64,000 nucleotides of DNA. Source: GCA-002708145 sp045562755 (lineage in GTDB: Bacteria > Chloroflexota > Dehalococcoidia > Lucifugimonadales > Lucifugimonadaceae). Of this stretch, positions 8,911 to 18,305 are shown piece after piece. The notes under the pieces are model-generated. The model saw only the letters and a list, made by a program, of their open reading frames with translations, ran no database searches and was not told the origin of the DNA. The DNA lies in the NCBI GenBank assembly GCA_045562755.1, contig JBJKVF010000006.1, forward strand, positions 806,001 through 870,000. Reading direction: 5' to 3'. The stretch's first letter is position 1; each line of letters starts with the position of its first letter. The translations under genes and the position numbers were made by a program.

Positions 8911-9543
8911 TTACTTAATTCTGGAACTTAATATATCTAAGCCTAAACCGAACTCCTCAGGGGCAAATTCTATGACAAACTTACGTAAGGTAATTATATA
9001 TGGAACAAATTTAGAATTGATAAGTTTTTGATCTATAAAATCTTTATGTCCCATCTCAAAAAATTCATTTGAAAGAGATTCTGTTATATCTTCAATATTT
9101 TTACCTAATGATTTTTCGGAAGAAATTTCCATACTTGATGGTATATATACATATCGTGCAGAAATAGTAATTACAGCACCACATATCATTATTCCTGCAG
9201 CTATCCCTAATAATATTCCGCCAAATTTATCTAAAATTCTGATGGTAGAAAAAGTAAATGTTTTTTTTATTAGTGATATTGTAAGCTTACCTAATAACAT
9301 TACTATTATAAAAATTATTATATAACCAATAATGGTTGAAAAGGATTTATTATTAATATCAGTATCAAGGCTGCTCCAAACTATATTTAATACTCTACCA
9401 GCAAATAATCCACTAAGAAAAATAGCTACATATATAGCCAAGGTGTAAAAAACAGCATTAATAATGCCTGTCTTATAACCCCAAATAATAAAAAATAATA
9501 TTCCGGTAATTGTAATCCAATCGATAATATTCATCATATCCAC
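8911..9543 (-). CDS. CvpA family membrane protein
   Basis: A 210-residue protein with about four transmembrane segments in the first 130 residues, opening DWITITGILFFIIWGYKTG. This is the usual start of CvpA (colicin V production) proteins. It is followed by a soluble tail with no known motif. The family is tied to envelope homeostasis but its biochemistry is unclear. The gene is divergent from cmk across a 23-base gap, so the two promoters must overlap each other's coding starts. Confidence 0.75.
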   Translation of the reverse strand: MDMMNIIDWITITGILFFIIWGYKTGIINAVFYTLAIYVAIFLSGLFAGRVLNIVWSSLDTDINNKSFSTIIGYIIIFIIVMLLGKLTISLIKKTFTFSTIRILDKFGGILLGIAAGIMICGAVITISARYVYIPSSMEISSEKSLGKNIEDITESLSNEFFEMGHKDFIDQKLINSKFVPYIITLRKFVIEFAPEEFGLGLDILSSRIK

Positions 9544-9566
9544 ATGTATACTTAGTTAAACAATTT

Positions 9567-10253
9567 ATGATTAATCAAATAAATTTTAACACACAAATAA
9601 TTACTATTGATGGTCCAGCGGCGTCTGGGAAATCTACAGTAGGTGAACTTTTATCGAAAAAAATAAATTTCAGATATTTAGATACTGGCTTAATGTATAG
9701 AGCAATAACTACTTATTTTATACAAAAAAAAATACTTCCTGAACAAATAGAAAAAATCTATAATCAACTTGAAAAAATAACTTTTACAATAAAATTTACT
9801 CAAGCTAGAACAGTTAATATTTTTGTGAATAATAAGAATGTTATGAGTGAATTATTTCTGCCAAATACAGATCTATTAGTGTCTAATTTTTCCTCGATTT
9901 CTTGTGTTAGGAAATTTTTAGTTGATAAGCAAAGATTAGTTGCAAAAAATGGAAATATAATTATGATTGGTAGAGATATAGGCACAGTTGTTATACCTGA
10001 TGCAAAATTTAAGTTTTACTTGAATGCAACATCTTTAATAAGAGCAAAGAGAAGGTATAGTCAATCAAAAAATTCTAATAAATCTATTGAAGAAATTAAA
10101 AATTCAATCGATTTAAGAGATAAAATTGACAGTACAAGAAAAGACTCACCATTGAAGCCAGCAAAAGATGCACTTATCATTAATACTGGAAATCTCAGTT
10201 TAAATGAAGTAGTTGATAAAATGTATTCTGTATTTATAGGAGAAAATTTATGA
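9567..10253 (+). CDS. cmk: Cytidylate kinase
   Basis: A 228-residue (d)CMP kinase. The P-loop GPAASGKS is at 16-23, followed by FRYLDTGLMYRAIT and MIGRDIGTVVIPDAKFKFYLNA, all family hallmarks. It supplies CDP/dCDP for nucleic acid and phospholipid synthesis. Its stop overlaps plsC by four bases, and plsC overlaps the SIS gene the same way, so the three form one translationally coupled operon. Confidence 0.92.
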   Translation: MINQINFNTQIITIDGPAASGKSTVGELLSKKINFRYLDTGLMYRAITTYFIQKKILPEQIEKIYNQLEKITFTIKFTQARTVNIFVNNKNVMSELFLPNTDLLVSNFSSISCVRKFLVDKQRLVAKNGNIIMIGRDIGTVVIPDAKFKFYLNATSLIRAKRRYSQSKNSNKSIEEIKNSIDLRDKIDSTRKDSPLKPAKDALIINTGNLSLNEVVDKMYSVFIGENL

Positions 10254-10948
10254 AACAGTGGTTATTCAAACCATGTAATTTTGCTTTCAAAAAAACTCTT
10301 AATTGGTTTTCAAATTTAGAAATAAATGGTTTAGAAAATATGCCTAATGATGGTCCATATATTGTAACTCCTAATCATATTTCTAATCTTGATCCTCCAT
10401 TAATTGCTTCTGTTATACCTAGTCCTCCAGTATTTCTTGCCAAAAAAGAGTTGTTCGCTTTTCCTTTACTTTCTTTTTTACTACGAAGTTATGGGGCTTT
10501 TCCTATTGATAGAACTGGTAGAGATGATAAAGCAATAAAATGGGTAACAAACAAATTAATTAATGAAAAAAAAATTGCCATCATGTTTCCTGAAGGAACT
10601 AGAAGTAAAAGTGGAGGTTTAATTAAAGGTCAGCCAGGTGTGGCAAAATTAGCAATTGATTATAATTTACCTATAGTACCAATTGCTTTATCTGGTACGG
10701 AGAATCTTCAAAATCCAGTAAAAGTACTTAAACCTACTGCAGAAATCAGATTAAATATTGGCAATCCATTCATTATTGATAGAGAAAAAATAAAAAATTT
10801 ATCTTCTAGGTCTGCTATTTTTTCAGTAACTAAAGAAATTATGTTAAGAATTTCACGAATGTTACCTATAGAAAAACAAGGTTACTACAAAGAACTATCA
10901 TTAGAAGAATTTAGTGTTACTAAACAAAATAATAGAGAAAAAATATGA
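10250..10948 (+). CDS. plsC: 1-acyl-sn-glycerol-3-phosphate acyltransferase
   Basis: A 232-residue membrane-associated acyltransferase making phosphatidic acid. The catalytic NHISNLD (HX4D) is at 42-48, the acceptor-binding FPEGTRSKSGG near 117, and VPIALSGTE near 150. It pairs functionally with plsY at 59.6 kb, which makes the lysophosphatidic acid substrate. The cmk-plsC order is common in several phyla. It overlaps both neighbours by four bases. Confidence 0.9.
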   Translation: MKQWLFKPCNFAFKKTLNWFSNLEINGLENMPNDGPYIVTPNHISNLDPPLIASVIPSPPVFLAKKELFAFPLLSFLLRSYGAFPIDRTGRDDKAIKWVTNKLINEKKIAIMFPEGTRSKSGGLIKGQPGVAKLAIDYNLPIVPIALSGTENLQNPVKVLKPTAEIRLNIGNPFIIDREKIKNLSSRSAIFSVTKEIMLRISRMLPIEKQGYYKELSLEEFSVTKQNNREKI

Positions 10949-12039
10949 ATAAACTTAAAAAGTCATCATGGATGAAAAAAGATATATTTGATCAACCTAA
11001 TTTAATTAATAGCTCTATAAAAAATAGGATTAACTTCTCTAACTTTAGTGTAAATTTCCCTGAAATAGAAAATTCGAATTTAGATATTTCATCAATTGAT
11101 AGAATAATATTTACAGGTATGGGAAGTTCTTATAACGCAGCTTTGTATGGGGCTAATATTATGGAAAAAATATCAAAAATTCCATCTAAGGCTGAAAATT
11201 CATCAGAAATGTTTTACAGTGATTATTCTTATAGTAGCAAAACTTTATTAATTTCAATTACTCAATCTGGTGAATCATCAGACGTTATTCAAATGATGAA
11301 AGATGCAAAATCGAAAAGTATTTTTCAAATAGTAATATCTGAATCAAAGAATTCTCAAGCGAGTAAAATTTCTGATATTTTTTTACCTATTAATTCAGGT
11401 ACTGAATATAGTATTGCAGCCACAAAAACCTTTAGTTTAAGTATTTTATTATTGATTGAATTATCAATATATTTTGGAGAAAAAAGATCTATTTCAATTT
11501 CTAGATATATAAATGATATTAAAAATTTATCTTCTTTATTACTTAATTATATAAAGGATGAAAAAAATATTAATAGTATAAATGATATTTCAAAATATAT
11601 ATCAAGCTATGGGAGTATTTTTTGTCTAGGTAGAGGTATATTATTTCCTATAGCCCTTGAAGGATCACTTAAAATAAAAGAAACAGCATATTTACATGCT
11701 GAAGGTTATAATCCTGAGGAACTTAGGCATGGAACATTTGCATTATTAGGTAAAACTATGCCAGTAATAATTTGTGCTACAGATAGTAAAAAAGATGAAA
11801 AAAACCTATCTATTGTTAGAGATATTTTATCGTGTGGGTCTCCGGTAATTGCTTTATTAGCTGAGGGAGAAAAATATATTTCCAAACTTACAGATAAAGT
11901 GATTTTCATACCTGAGTCATCGGAAATTTCTCTTCCATTTTTTCCTTTAGTTGTACTTCAGTTACTTGCATACAATATATCTAAAGCAGTTGGAAATAAC
12001 CCAGATCAACCGAGAAATTTGTCAAAAATTGTTAGGTAA
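10945..12039 (+). CDS. SIS-domain sugar isomerase, GlmS/AgaS-like without the glutaminase domain
   Basis: A 364-residue protein with two SIS domains. It has TGMGSSYNAALYGANI, the phosphosugar-binding TQSGESSD, SIAATKTFSLSILLLIELS, and the C-terminal LKIKETAYLHAEGYNPEELR typical of GlmS isomerase domains. It opens WMKKDIFDQP, as in AgaS/GlmS-like single-module proteins. There is no N-terminal Cys-based glutamine amidotransferase, so it cannot use glutamine itself. It may deaminate or isomerise an amino sugar phosphate, or use free ammonia. It is the third gene of the cmk-plsC operon. Confidence 0.8.
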   Translation: MNKLKKSSWMKKDIFDQPNLINSSIKNRINFSNFSVNFPEIENSNLDISSIDRIIFTGMGSSYNAALYGANIMEKISKIPSKAENSSEMFYSDYSYSSKTLLISITQSGESSDVIQMMKDAKSKSIFQIVISESKNSQASKISDIFLPINSGTEYSIAATKTFSLSILLLIELSIYFGEKRSISISRYINDIKNLSSLLLNYIKDEKNINSINDISKYISSYGSIFCLGRGILFPIALEGSLKIKETAYLHAEGYNPEELRHGTFALLGKTMPVIICATDSKKDEKNLSIVRDILSCGSPVIALLAEGEKYISKLTDKVIFIPESSEISLPFFPLVVLQLLAYNISKAVGNNPDQPRNLSKIVR

Positions 12040-12084
12040 TAAATAAATAGGTTTAGATTTTGAATTAATTTAGGAGAAAAGAGT

Positions 12085-13302
12085 ATGCTAAAAAAATCAA
12101 ATAATGCTTTTAGTTATAAATCTTTCAGAATATATTTTTTAGGTACATTTTTTGGACAAAATGCATACAGATTAGGTGTAGTAACACAAGGTATTTTATT
12201 GTGGAAATTGGTAGGAACAGAGTTAGCTTTGGGTATAGGAGCAGCTTCCTTAGCATTACCAATGATTATATTTAATCTATTTGGAGGAGTACTAGCTGAT
12301 CGTTATGAATCTAGAGTTTTGCTGCTCATTGTATCTTCTTTAGGTATATTATCTTTTATAAGTGTTGCAATACTAGATTTTTTTGATTATATAGAGTTTT
12401 GGCATGTAATTATTTTTTCAATTTTTAGTGGTATTATTTCTGGCATAGATCAAGTTTCTCGCGTTGCTTATTTCCCTTCATTAATACCTAAAATATCTAT
12501 GAAAAGTGCAGTGACAATTAACACAGCTAATTTTTCTATGTCTTCTGTTATAGCTCCAACCTTAGCAGGGATAGTGATATCAATATTTGATACGTATATA
12601 GGATTTTTAATAGCTGCAATCGGATGGGCAGTGATGGCTTTCTCAACATTTTTTCTTCCAAATAGAGGTGTAGATTTTTATCAAAGGAGTATTTTTTTTG
12701 AACTCACTACAGGATTTAGATATATATATTCTCAAAAAATAATATTAGTTTTAAGCATATTACTTTTTACTAACATGCTAATGAATTTTGGTTGGATAAC
12801 TACCCTTCCTTCTTATGTACAAAGGTTTGATGGAGGAGCAAAAGAAGTTGGGTATTTATTTTCATCTTGCGGAGTAGGGGCAATTTCAGGTGTTCTATTA
12901 ACATCTAGATTGTCTCCAGGCAAATATTATGGTTCCCTCATATTATTTTCTGCATCATTATTCTCGATTATGCTTTTTTTTGTTTCACTATCAGAAAACT
13001 TATACCTTTCTATGATTTTTGCTGCATTAGCTCATTTTGGAAATGGTAGCTTATTTAATACAACATCAGTTGCAGTTCAAATAAGGCTACCAGAGTTAAT
13101 AAGGGGTAGAGTAATGGGGATATTTATTATTACTGGTAGTGTGGGGATTGCAGGAGGCTTATGGACAGGCTTTTGGGCGTCTTTAATAGGATTAAGATTT
13201 GGAATGATGATTGGACCTATAGTAATTATTATGTTGGTTATAATTATATTTACAACTCAAAAAAGAGTAAGAAATTTACATGAAAATCCGGAGTTTGATT
13301 AA
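12085..13302 (+). CDS. Major facilitator superfamily transporter
   Basis: A 405-residue membrane protein with about 12 predicted transmembrane segments. The MFS loop 2-3 signature appears as FGGVLADRYESRVLL near residue 70. It resembles the DHA3/MFS_3 group (enterobactin-exporter-like), including SGVLLTSRLSP in the second half and the RGRVMGIF motif near 340. A good site AGGAGA at 12071-12076 precedes the ATG. It probably exports a small compound; the substrate cannot be inferred. Confidence 0.78.
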   Translation: MLKKSNNAFSYKSFRIYFLGTFFGQNAYRLGVVTQGILLWKLVGTELALGIGAASLALPMIIFNLFGGVLADRYESRVLLLIVSSLGILSFISVAILDFFDYIEFWHVIIFSIFSGIISGIDQVSRVAYFPSLIPKISMKSAVTINTANFSMSSVIAPTLAGIVISIFDTYIGFLIAAIGWAVMAFSTFFLPNRGVDFYQRSIFFELTTGFRYIYSQKIILVLSILLFTNMLMNFGWITTLPSYVQRFDGGAKEVGYLFSSCGVGAISGVLLTSRLSPGKYYGSLILFSASLFSIMLFFVSLSENLYLSMIFAALAHFGNGSLFNTTSVAVQIRLPELIRGRVMGIFIITGSVGIAGGLWTGFWASLIGLRFGMMIGPIVIIMLVIIIFTTQKRVRNLHENPEFD

Positions 13303-13306
13303 ATAA

Positions 13307-14383
13307 ATGAAATATGAAAAATTATATATAGTTAGAAAAAATTTGGAAACAAAAGAAAAATTACTTTCTAAATATGCAACTTTATCTGTCAATTCTACGC
13401 GCGATATAAAAGAGTCATTATCACCTACTAGAACTGAATTTCAAAGAGATAGGGACAGAATTATCCACACAAATTCTTTCAGGAGATTAAAGCATAAAAG
13501 TCAAGTTTTTGTTGCTCCGATTGGTGATCATTTTACTACAAGGCTAACTCATGTAATTGAAGTCTCACAAATTGGAAGGTCTATAGCTAGAGCACTAAAC
13601 TTAAATGAAGATTTAGTTGAAGCTACAGCTCTTGGACATGATTTAGGACACACTCCATTCGGACATATTGGAGAAAGCGTACTTAATAGATTGCTTCCAC
13701 AAGGATTTCATCATAGTAAGCAATCAGTTAGGTTAGTAACTAATTTAGAAAAAAACGGCAAGGGATTAAATTTGACTAATCAAGTTATTGATGGGATAAA
13801 AAATCATTCAAAGCCCGAGGGAGAATTTTTAAATAAAAATATTGTGAAAAATTTATCCCTAGAGGCCCAGATAGTACGCATATCTGATGCAATAGCGTAT
13901 TTAGCCCATGATATTTTAGATGCATTAAGGTCAGAATTTATAAAGATTGATCAATTCCCACCGAGGATAATAGAAAAATTGGGTATTAGACACTCTGAAA
14001 GAATAAATACGATAGTAAATGATGTAATAATTACTTCGTGGGATTGTTCTGGTAATTTAACTGAGGAAAGTAAACCATGGATAAGGATGTCTGAAAATTT
14101 AAGTGAAATAGTCACAGAATTAAGGAATTATATGTTTAATAATTTTTATCATATTATTAGTAATTCAGAAATTGGACAGACTGCATCAAAAATTGTAGAA
14201 GTTATTTTTATATATTTATTGAAAAATATAAAAATAATTCCCTCTTGGATAAGAGATATATCAGAGACAAATGAGAATGCTGTTTCAGACTATTTATGCG
14301 GCATGACTGATAATTTTGCTTTGATATTTGCAGAAAACATTTATCCGGGAATAAGTAATGAAATTTTCAAGGGAAGAATTTAA
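13307..14383 (+). CDS. dgt: Deoxyguanosinetriphosphate triphosphohydrolase-like HD protein
   Basis: A 358-residue HD-domain dNTP triphosphohydrolase. Conserved stretches are DRIIHTNSFRRLKHKSQVFV, TRLTHVIEVSQIGRSIAR and the metal-binding HDLGHTPFGHIGE. It removes triphosphate from dNTPs, controlling pool size. Placement just before dnaG-rpoD is a common arrangement in Firmicutes and Chloroflexi and fits a role at replication. It is shorter than E. coli Dgt and matches the Dgt type 2 (dGTPase-like) group. Confidence 0.9.
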   Translation: MKYEKLYIVRKNLETKEKLLSKYATLSVNSTRDIKESLSPTRTEFQRDRDRIIHTNSFRRLKHKSQVFVAPIGDHFTTRLTHVIEVSQIGRSIARALNLNEDLVEATALGHDLGHTPFGHIGESVLNRLLPQGFHHSKQSVRLVTNLEKNGKGLNLTNQVIDGIKNHSKPEGEFLNKNIVKNLSLEAQIVRISDAIAYLAHDILDALRSEFIKIDQFPPRIIEKLGIRHSERINTIVNDVIITSWDCSGNLTEESKPWIRMSENLSEIVTELRNYMFNNFYHIISNSEIGQTASKIVEVIFIYLLKNIKIIPSWIRDISETNENAVSDYLCGMTDNFALIFAENIYPGISNEIFKGRI

Positions 14384-14390
14384 GTATTTT

Positions 14391-14437
14391 ATATATGTGA
14401 TTTATCCGTTTTCGGATAGAGATTAAACATATATAAT
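14391..14437 (+). promoter_or_regulatory. Palindromic control region and -10 box before dnaG-rpoD
   Basis: An outer 8-base inverted repeat (ATATATGT at 14391-14398, ACATATAT at 14427-14434) encloses an inner hairpin (TATCCG 14403-14408, loop TTTT, CGGATA 14413-14418). A -10 box TATAAT at 14432-14437 overlaps the outer right arm. A third ATATATGT at 14451-14458 includes the dnaG ATG. This looks like an operator over the dnaG promoter, or an RNA hairpin after dgt. The absence of a T-run after the inner stem argues against a standard terminator. Confidence 0.5.
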
Positions 14438-14454
14438 ATTGTATTATTTTATAT

Positions 14455-16263
14455 ATGTTCTCAGTTGATGAAATAAAAAATAGTGCAGATATCATAGCAA
14501 TTATATCTGAATATGTAGCCTTAAATATTTCTGGTAATAGGGCTAAGTCTGTTTGCCCTTTTCATACCGAAAAAACTCCATCATTTCATGTCAATTCCGA
14601 AAGAAAATCTTGGAAATGTTTTGGTTCTTGCAATGAAGGTGGAGACGTTATTTCTTTTGTTCAAAAAATAGAGAATGTAGACTTTTCAGAGGCTCTAAAA
14701 ATTTTAGGAGATAAATTAGGTATACAAGAGACTAATTTATCTCATAAAATTACTAAAAAAGAAGATAATGATATTATAACTGAAATACATAAAATTAACA
14801 AAATAGCATCTGAATATTTTAGAAATAAATTACTATCTCAAGCTGGTGAAAAAGTAGTAAAGTATTTAAATACCAGGGGTTATGATAAAGATGATATACA
14901 AAAAAGAGGTTTTGGCCTATCTTTATCGGGTACAAATTCATTAGCAGGGTATTTAAAAATTAATAATGTAAACTCAAAAATTGCTAAGGACTCAGGATTG
15001 ATTATTCAGAAAAATGATAGCTCATGGGGAGATATGTTTTATGATAGATTGATGATAAATATTTATGATTCAAATAATAATATTATTGGTTTTGGCGGAA
15101 GGGAAATCCTTGAAAATAATAATTCTCCAAAATATATTAATACTAATTCTACACCCGCTTTTGATAAATCTGCTAATTTATATGGTATAAACTGGGCTAA
15201 AGATAATATCAGGAAGAAAAATCAAGCTATTGTAGTTGAAGGATACATGGATGTAATAACAGCTCATAAGCATGGATATAATAATGTAGTTGCAGCTATG
15301 GGGGTAGCAATAACTGCAAAGCAAATAAGCTTACTCATGAGATATTTTAATAATAATGAACCAGGAAGAATAGTATTATGCTTAGATTCTGATAATGCTG
15401 GGATTCAAGCAACAAATAGAGCTCTTGAAGTGATTATAGATTCTATATCTATGAAAAAAATCAAACCAAATGTAAATATTGAAATAGCTCAAATTGATAT
15501 AAAAGATCCATCATCAAAAAAAATAATAAAGGATCCAGATGATGCGATTAAGTTAGCTCCTATAGAGTGGGAAAATTCACTCAATAATACAAAAAATATA
15601 ATAGATTATATTGTTGATGTTAAGTATTTACATTATAACCTAAAAGAATCTCCAGAAAATATAGAAAAATTTGTAATGGATATTTCTAAAGTAGTATCAA
15701 TAATTCATAAAGATGAACTACCAAATTTCACGAAATTTCTATCAAAAAAACTGGATATAACTCATAGAGAACTTACTAGTTTATTGAATAAGAGTTTACA
15801 AAAGAATAGTAAAAATAATTACTATAATATAAAAAATCAAATAAGAAATATTGATGAGAGTTTAGATGCTTTGGATGAACACTTTTTATCCTTACTTATT
15901 CAGAACGATGATTTAAGAGAATATGGAATTGCAATTCCAGAAGTTTATATTAAGCAGAGTGACAATAGAGTGATTTTTAGTTTATGGAAAAAGAATTTTA
16001 TTAAGGATAATATAGAAAAAAATGAAGAGTTATCAGAAAAAATTCAGTATTTAAAATTACGTGATATTCCTGAATCAAATCTTACAAAAAAAGTTGAAGA
16101 TATAAATCAAATAATTTATAGATTAAAAGAAAGATATCTAAGAGAGCTAAAAATTCAGGAGATAGAAGATCTAAAAAGTAATCCAGAACTCAAGGATAAA
16201 ATCGTAAAAAATTCATTGGATTCTAATGAAAATCTAAAAAAAATGTTTACCGGTAGAAAATAA
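14455..16263 (+). CDS. dnaG: DNA primase
   Basis: A 602-residue primase that makes RNA primers at the fork. The N-terminal CHC2 zinc domain reads CPFHTEKTPSFHV then CFGSCNEGGD. The last zinc cysteines are thus spaced C-x3-C, a spacing I recall from Chloroflexota primases. The TOPRIM core has VVEGYMDVITAHKHG and LCLDSDNAG. The C-terminal helicase-binding part is divergent. ATG 14455 lies about ten bases after the predicted transcription start, so the mRNA has a very short leader. Its stop overlaps the rpoD ATG by one base, the classical dnaG-rpoD coupling. Confidence 0.93.
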   Translation: MFSVDEIKNSADIIAIISEYVALNISGNRAKSVCPFHTEKTPSFHVNSERKSWKCFGSCNEGGDVISFVQKIENVDFSEALKILGDKLGIQETNLSHKITKKEDNDIITEIHKINKIASEYFRNKLLSQAGEKVVKYLNTRGYDKDDIQKRGFGLSLSGTNSLAGYLKINNVNSKIAKDSGLIIQKNDSSWGDMFYDRLMINIYDSNNNIIGFGGREILENNNSPKYINTNSTPAFDKSANLYGINWAKDNIRKKNQAIVVEGYMDVITAHKHGYNNVVAAMGVAITAKQISLLMRYFNNNEPGRIVLCLDSDNAGIQATNRALEVIIDSISMKKIKPNVNIEIAQIDIKDPSSKKIIKDPDDAIKLAPIEWENSLNNTKNIIDYIVDVKYLHYNLKESPENIEKFVMDISKVVSIIHKDELPNFTKFLSKKLDITHRELTSLLNKSLQKNSKNNYYNIKNQIRNIDESLDALDEHFLSLLIQNDDLREYGIAIPEVYIKQSDNRVIFSLWKKNFIKDNIEKNEELSEKIQYLKLRDIPESNLTKKVEDINQIIYRLKERYLRELKIQEIEDLKSNPELKDKIVKNSLDSNENLKKMFTGRK

Positions 16264-17645
16264 TGAAAATCAATAATTCTTCTTCAAATATTCATCACCC
16301 AAATTTAGGTAATAAAAATTATGATATAAGTAGTAAATCTACTATTTCAAATAATTTTACTAATAACAAAAATGAATCAAATGTAGAGATATTTGATGAT
16401 CCTGTAAAATTATATCTAAGTGAAATTGGCACTATAAAATTACTGACTTCATTAGAAGAAAAACAAATAGCGAGATCTATTGAAGTTAATGCATATTTAC
16501 AGCACCTTTATGAAGATTATTTTATTAAGTTTGGAAAACAACCATCACCCTCCTTTGTAACAGAAATACTGGTAAATAGTCTAATTGATAGTAATGAATA
16601 TATTTTTTCGATATGTAGTTATTTGGGGATTAATGTCCAATCTATAGGTGAATTAATTTCATCAGATTTACTAAGAGGATTATTAGATAATGATTATGAT
16701 GAAATGCTTATTAATAATTTAATAGATACTCAATCTATTGAAAATGAATACGCCAGATATATTATAAAAAAAATCTCAAATGAACTATTTTTATTAGATA
16801 CTCAAATGATTTATAAAAATATCAAAGATATAAATTTAAGGAACAAGAAATATAAAAATATATTTTATAATTTAGATGAGGTAAATCTGAGTTTTTATTT
16901 TAAGGATATTCATCATAAATCAGATCTTTCTGAGAGAAAACTTTCAGAATCCAATCTAAGGTTAGTAGTGTCTATTGCTAAAAAATATATAGCCCGTGGA
17001 ATGCCTCTACTGGATCTTATTCAAGAAGGAAATTTAGGACTTATAAAAGCAGTAAATAAATTTGATTATAGAAGAGGTTATAAGTTTAGCACATACGCTA
17101 CTTGGTGGATTCGCCAATCAATAACTCGTTCTATAGCTGATCAATCTAGAACTATAAGAATTCCAGTACATATGGTAGAAAATATTAATAAACTAAACCA
17201 AACAATTAGAACTCTGGTGCAGGAGAATGGGAGAGAGCCATCAAATTCTGAGATTGGATTTATTATGAACTTAACCGAAGAAAAAGTTGAAGAAATGATT
17301 AGAATATCTCAACAAACTATTTCGCTAGACACTCCTCTAAACGATGAGGAGGATTCATTTTTGTCGGATATCATTCCAGATGATAATATCCTTTCACCAT
17401 TAGATTTTACCACCTATGAAATCTTAAAAAATCATATAGATCTTATACTAGATACCTTATCTTACAGAGAAAAAAAAGTTATGCAGCTGAGATTTGGTTT
17501 AGAAGACGGAAGAAGTAGGACTCTTGAAGAAGTTGGAGATAATTTTGGTGTTACTAGAGAAAGAATTAGACAAATTGAGGCTAAAGCCCTAAGAAAGTTA
17601 CGACATCCAAGCAGGTCAAGCAGCTTAAGAGACTTCTTAATCTAA
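16263..17645 (+). CDS. rpoD: Primary RNA polymerase sigma factor
   Basis: A 460-residue group 1 sigma-70 factor. Region 1.2 begins with DPVKLYLSEIGTI. Regions 2.3-2.4 carry FSTYATWWIRQSITRSIADQ, and region 3 starts RTIRIPVHM. Region 4 has VMQLRFGLEDG followed by VTRERIRQIEAKALRKLRHP. About 140 residues between regions 1.2 and 2 form a non-conserved spacer rich in Asn, Ile and Asp. The canonical region 2.4 and 4.2 fit recognition of TATAAT and TTGACA boxes, which supports the promoter calls here. Confidence 0.95.
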   Translation: MKINNSSSNIHHPNLGNKNYDISSKSTISNNFTNNKNESNVEIFDDPVKLYLSEIGTIKLLTSLEEKQIARSIEVNAYLQHLYEDYFIKFGKQPSPSFVTEILVNSLIDSNEYIFSICSYLGINVQSIGELISSDLLRGLLDNDYDEMLINNLIDTQSIENEYARYIIKKISNELFLLDTQMIYKNIKDINLRNKKYKNIFYNLDEVNLSFYFKDIHHKSDLSERKLSESNLRLVVSIAKKYIARGMPLLDLIQEGNLGLIKAVNKFDYRRGYKFSTYATWWIRQSITRSIADQSRTIRIPVHMVENINKLNQTIRTLVQENGREPSNSEIGFIMNLTEEKVEEMIRISQQTISLDTPLNDEEDSFLSDIIPDDNILSPLDFTTYEILKNHIDLILDTLSYREKKVMQLRFGLEDGRSRTLEEVGDNFGVTRERIRQIEAKALRKLRHPSRSSSLRDFLI

Positions 17646-17681
17646 AATTATAAAGCATTTACTTTATAATTTTACTAATTT

Positions 17682-17690
17682 TGTTATAAT
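17682..17690 (+). promoter_or_regulatory. Extended -10 promoter (TG-n-TATAAT) after rpoD
   Basis: TG at 17682-17683, one base, then TATAAT at 17685-17690 forms a full extended -10 element right after rpoD. No good -35 is seen. Transcription would start near 17697, so the ATG at 17689 cannot be used from this promoter. The next ATGs (17710, 17713, 17722) are then the likely start of the following gene. Confidence 0.6.
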
Positions 17691-17709
17691 GGTTTTTAAC
17701 AAAATTTTT

Positions 17710-18006
17710 ATGATGGATTATATGGAACAAGATACTATAACACTTATTAGGGATTTATTAATAATATTTTTTATGATTTTTGCTTTACTGCTTTTGATAA
17801 TTTCTACCTATTTATGGATAAAAATATATAAAAAAATAAATAAAATATTTACTCATGCCGATAATGCAAAGAATGGTTTTAATGATGTTGTTGAAAGTGT
17901 TAATAATGGGACAAATATAATAAAAAACTCTTCTTTTAAACCTGTAATGAATGCTGTAGGTTTTGGAGCTATTTTACTAGGTATTACTAAGATATTCAAG
18001 AAATAA
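17710..18006 (+). CDS. Small single-pass membrane protein, DUF948-like
   Basis: About 98 residues with one strong transmembrane helix (IRDLLIIFFMIFALLLLIIS) followed by an amphipathic stretch and a second hydrophobic run near the C-terminus. The layout resembles small DUF948-type proteins that often precede YtxH genes. It lies 16 bases before the YtxH gene, which supports that reading. Function is unknown. The start is placed at ATG 17710 because a -10 box covers the earlier in-frame ATG at 17689. Confidence 0.6.
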   Translation: MMDYMEQDTITLIRDLLIIFFMIFALLLLIISTYLWIKIYKKINKIFTHADNAKNGFNDVVESVNNGTNIIKNSSFKPVMNAVGFGAILLGITKIFKK

Positions 18007-18022
18007 AACTATAGGTGTAATA

Positions 18023-18301
18023 ATGTCAAATAATAATAATAATAGTGGGGGATTTTTCTTTGGTTTGTTTATTGGAACTATTGGAGGTGCCATTGCAGGA
18101 GCTTTACTTTCTCCTAAGTCTGGAGAAGAATTGAGATCATTCTTTCAAGATCACAGTAAAGAATGGAAAGAAAAAATTAGTGAAATGTCAGGTAATGCAA
18201 AAGAAAAAGTTTCGAAGGTATCTGCAGCTAGAAAAAAAGCGACTAAAGAAATGCGAGATGATAGTTTTGCTGATCTAGATTTAGATGATATTGACTTGTA
18301 A
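18023..18301 (+). CDS. YtxH domain-containing small protein
   Basis: A 92-residue protein. It starts with an Asn-rich cap, then a glycine-rich membrane helix (GLFIGTIGGAIAGALLSPKSGEE is split by family convention at ALLSPKSGEE), which is the YtxH signature. A charged, probably coiled, Lys/Glu-rich part follows and an acidic Asp-Leu tail ends it. Members are often stress-linked membrane proteins of unknown mechanism. AGGTG at 18013-18017 precedes the ATG. It ends four bases from the convergent pheA stop. Confidence 0.8.
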   Translation: MSNNNNNSGGFFFGLFIGTIGGAIAGALLSPKSGEELRSFFQDHSKEWKEKISEMSGNAKEKVSKVSAARKKATKEMRDDSFADLDLDDIDL

Positions 18302-18305
18302 GTAA

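Noticed and set aside
14403..14418. Hairpin after dgt as an intrinsic terminator
   Set aside because: The stem is only six pairs and is not followed by a T-run; dnaG needs read-through or its own promoter here.
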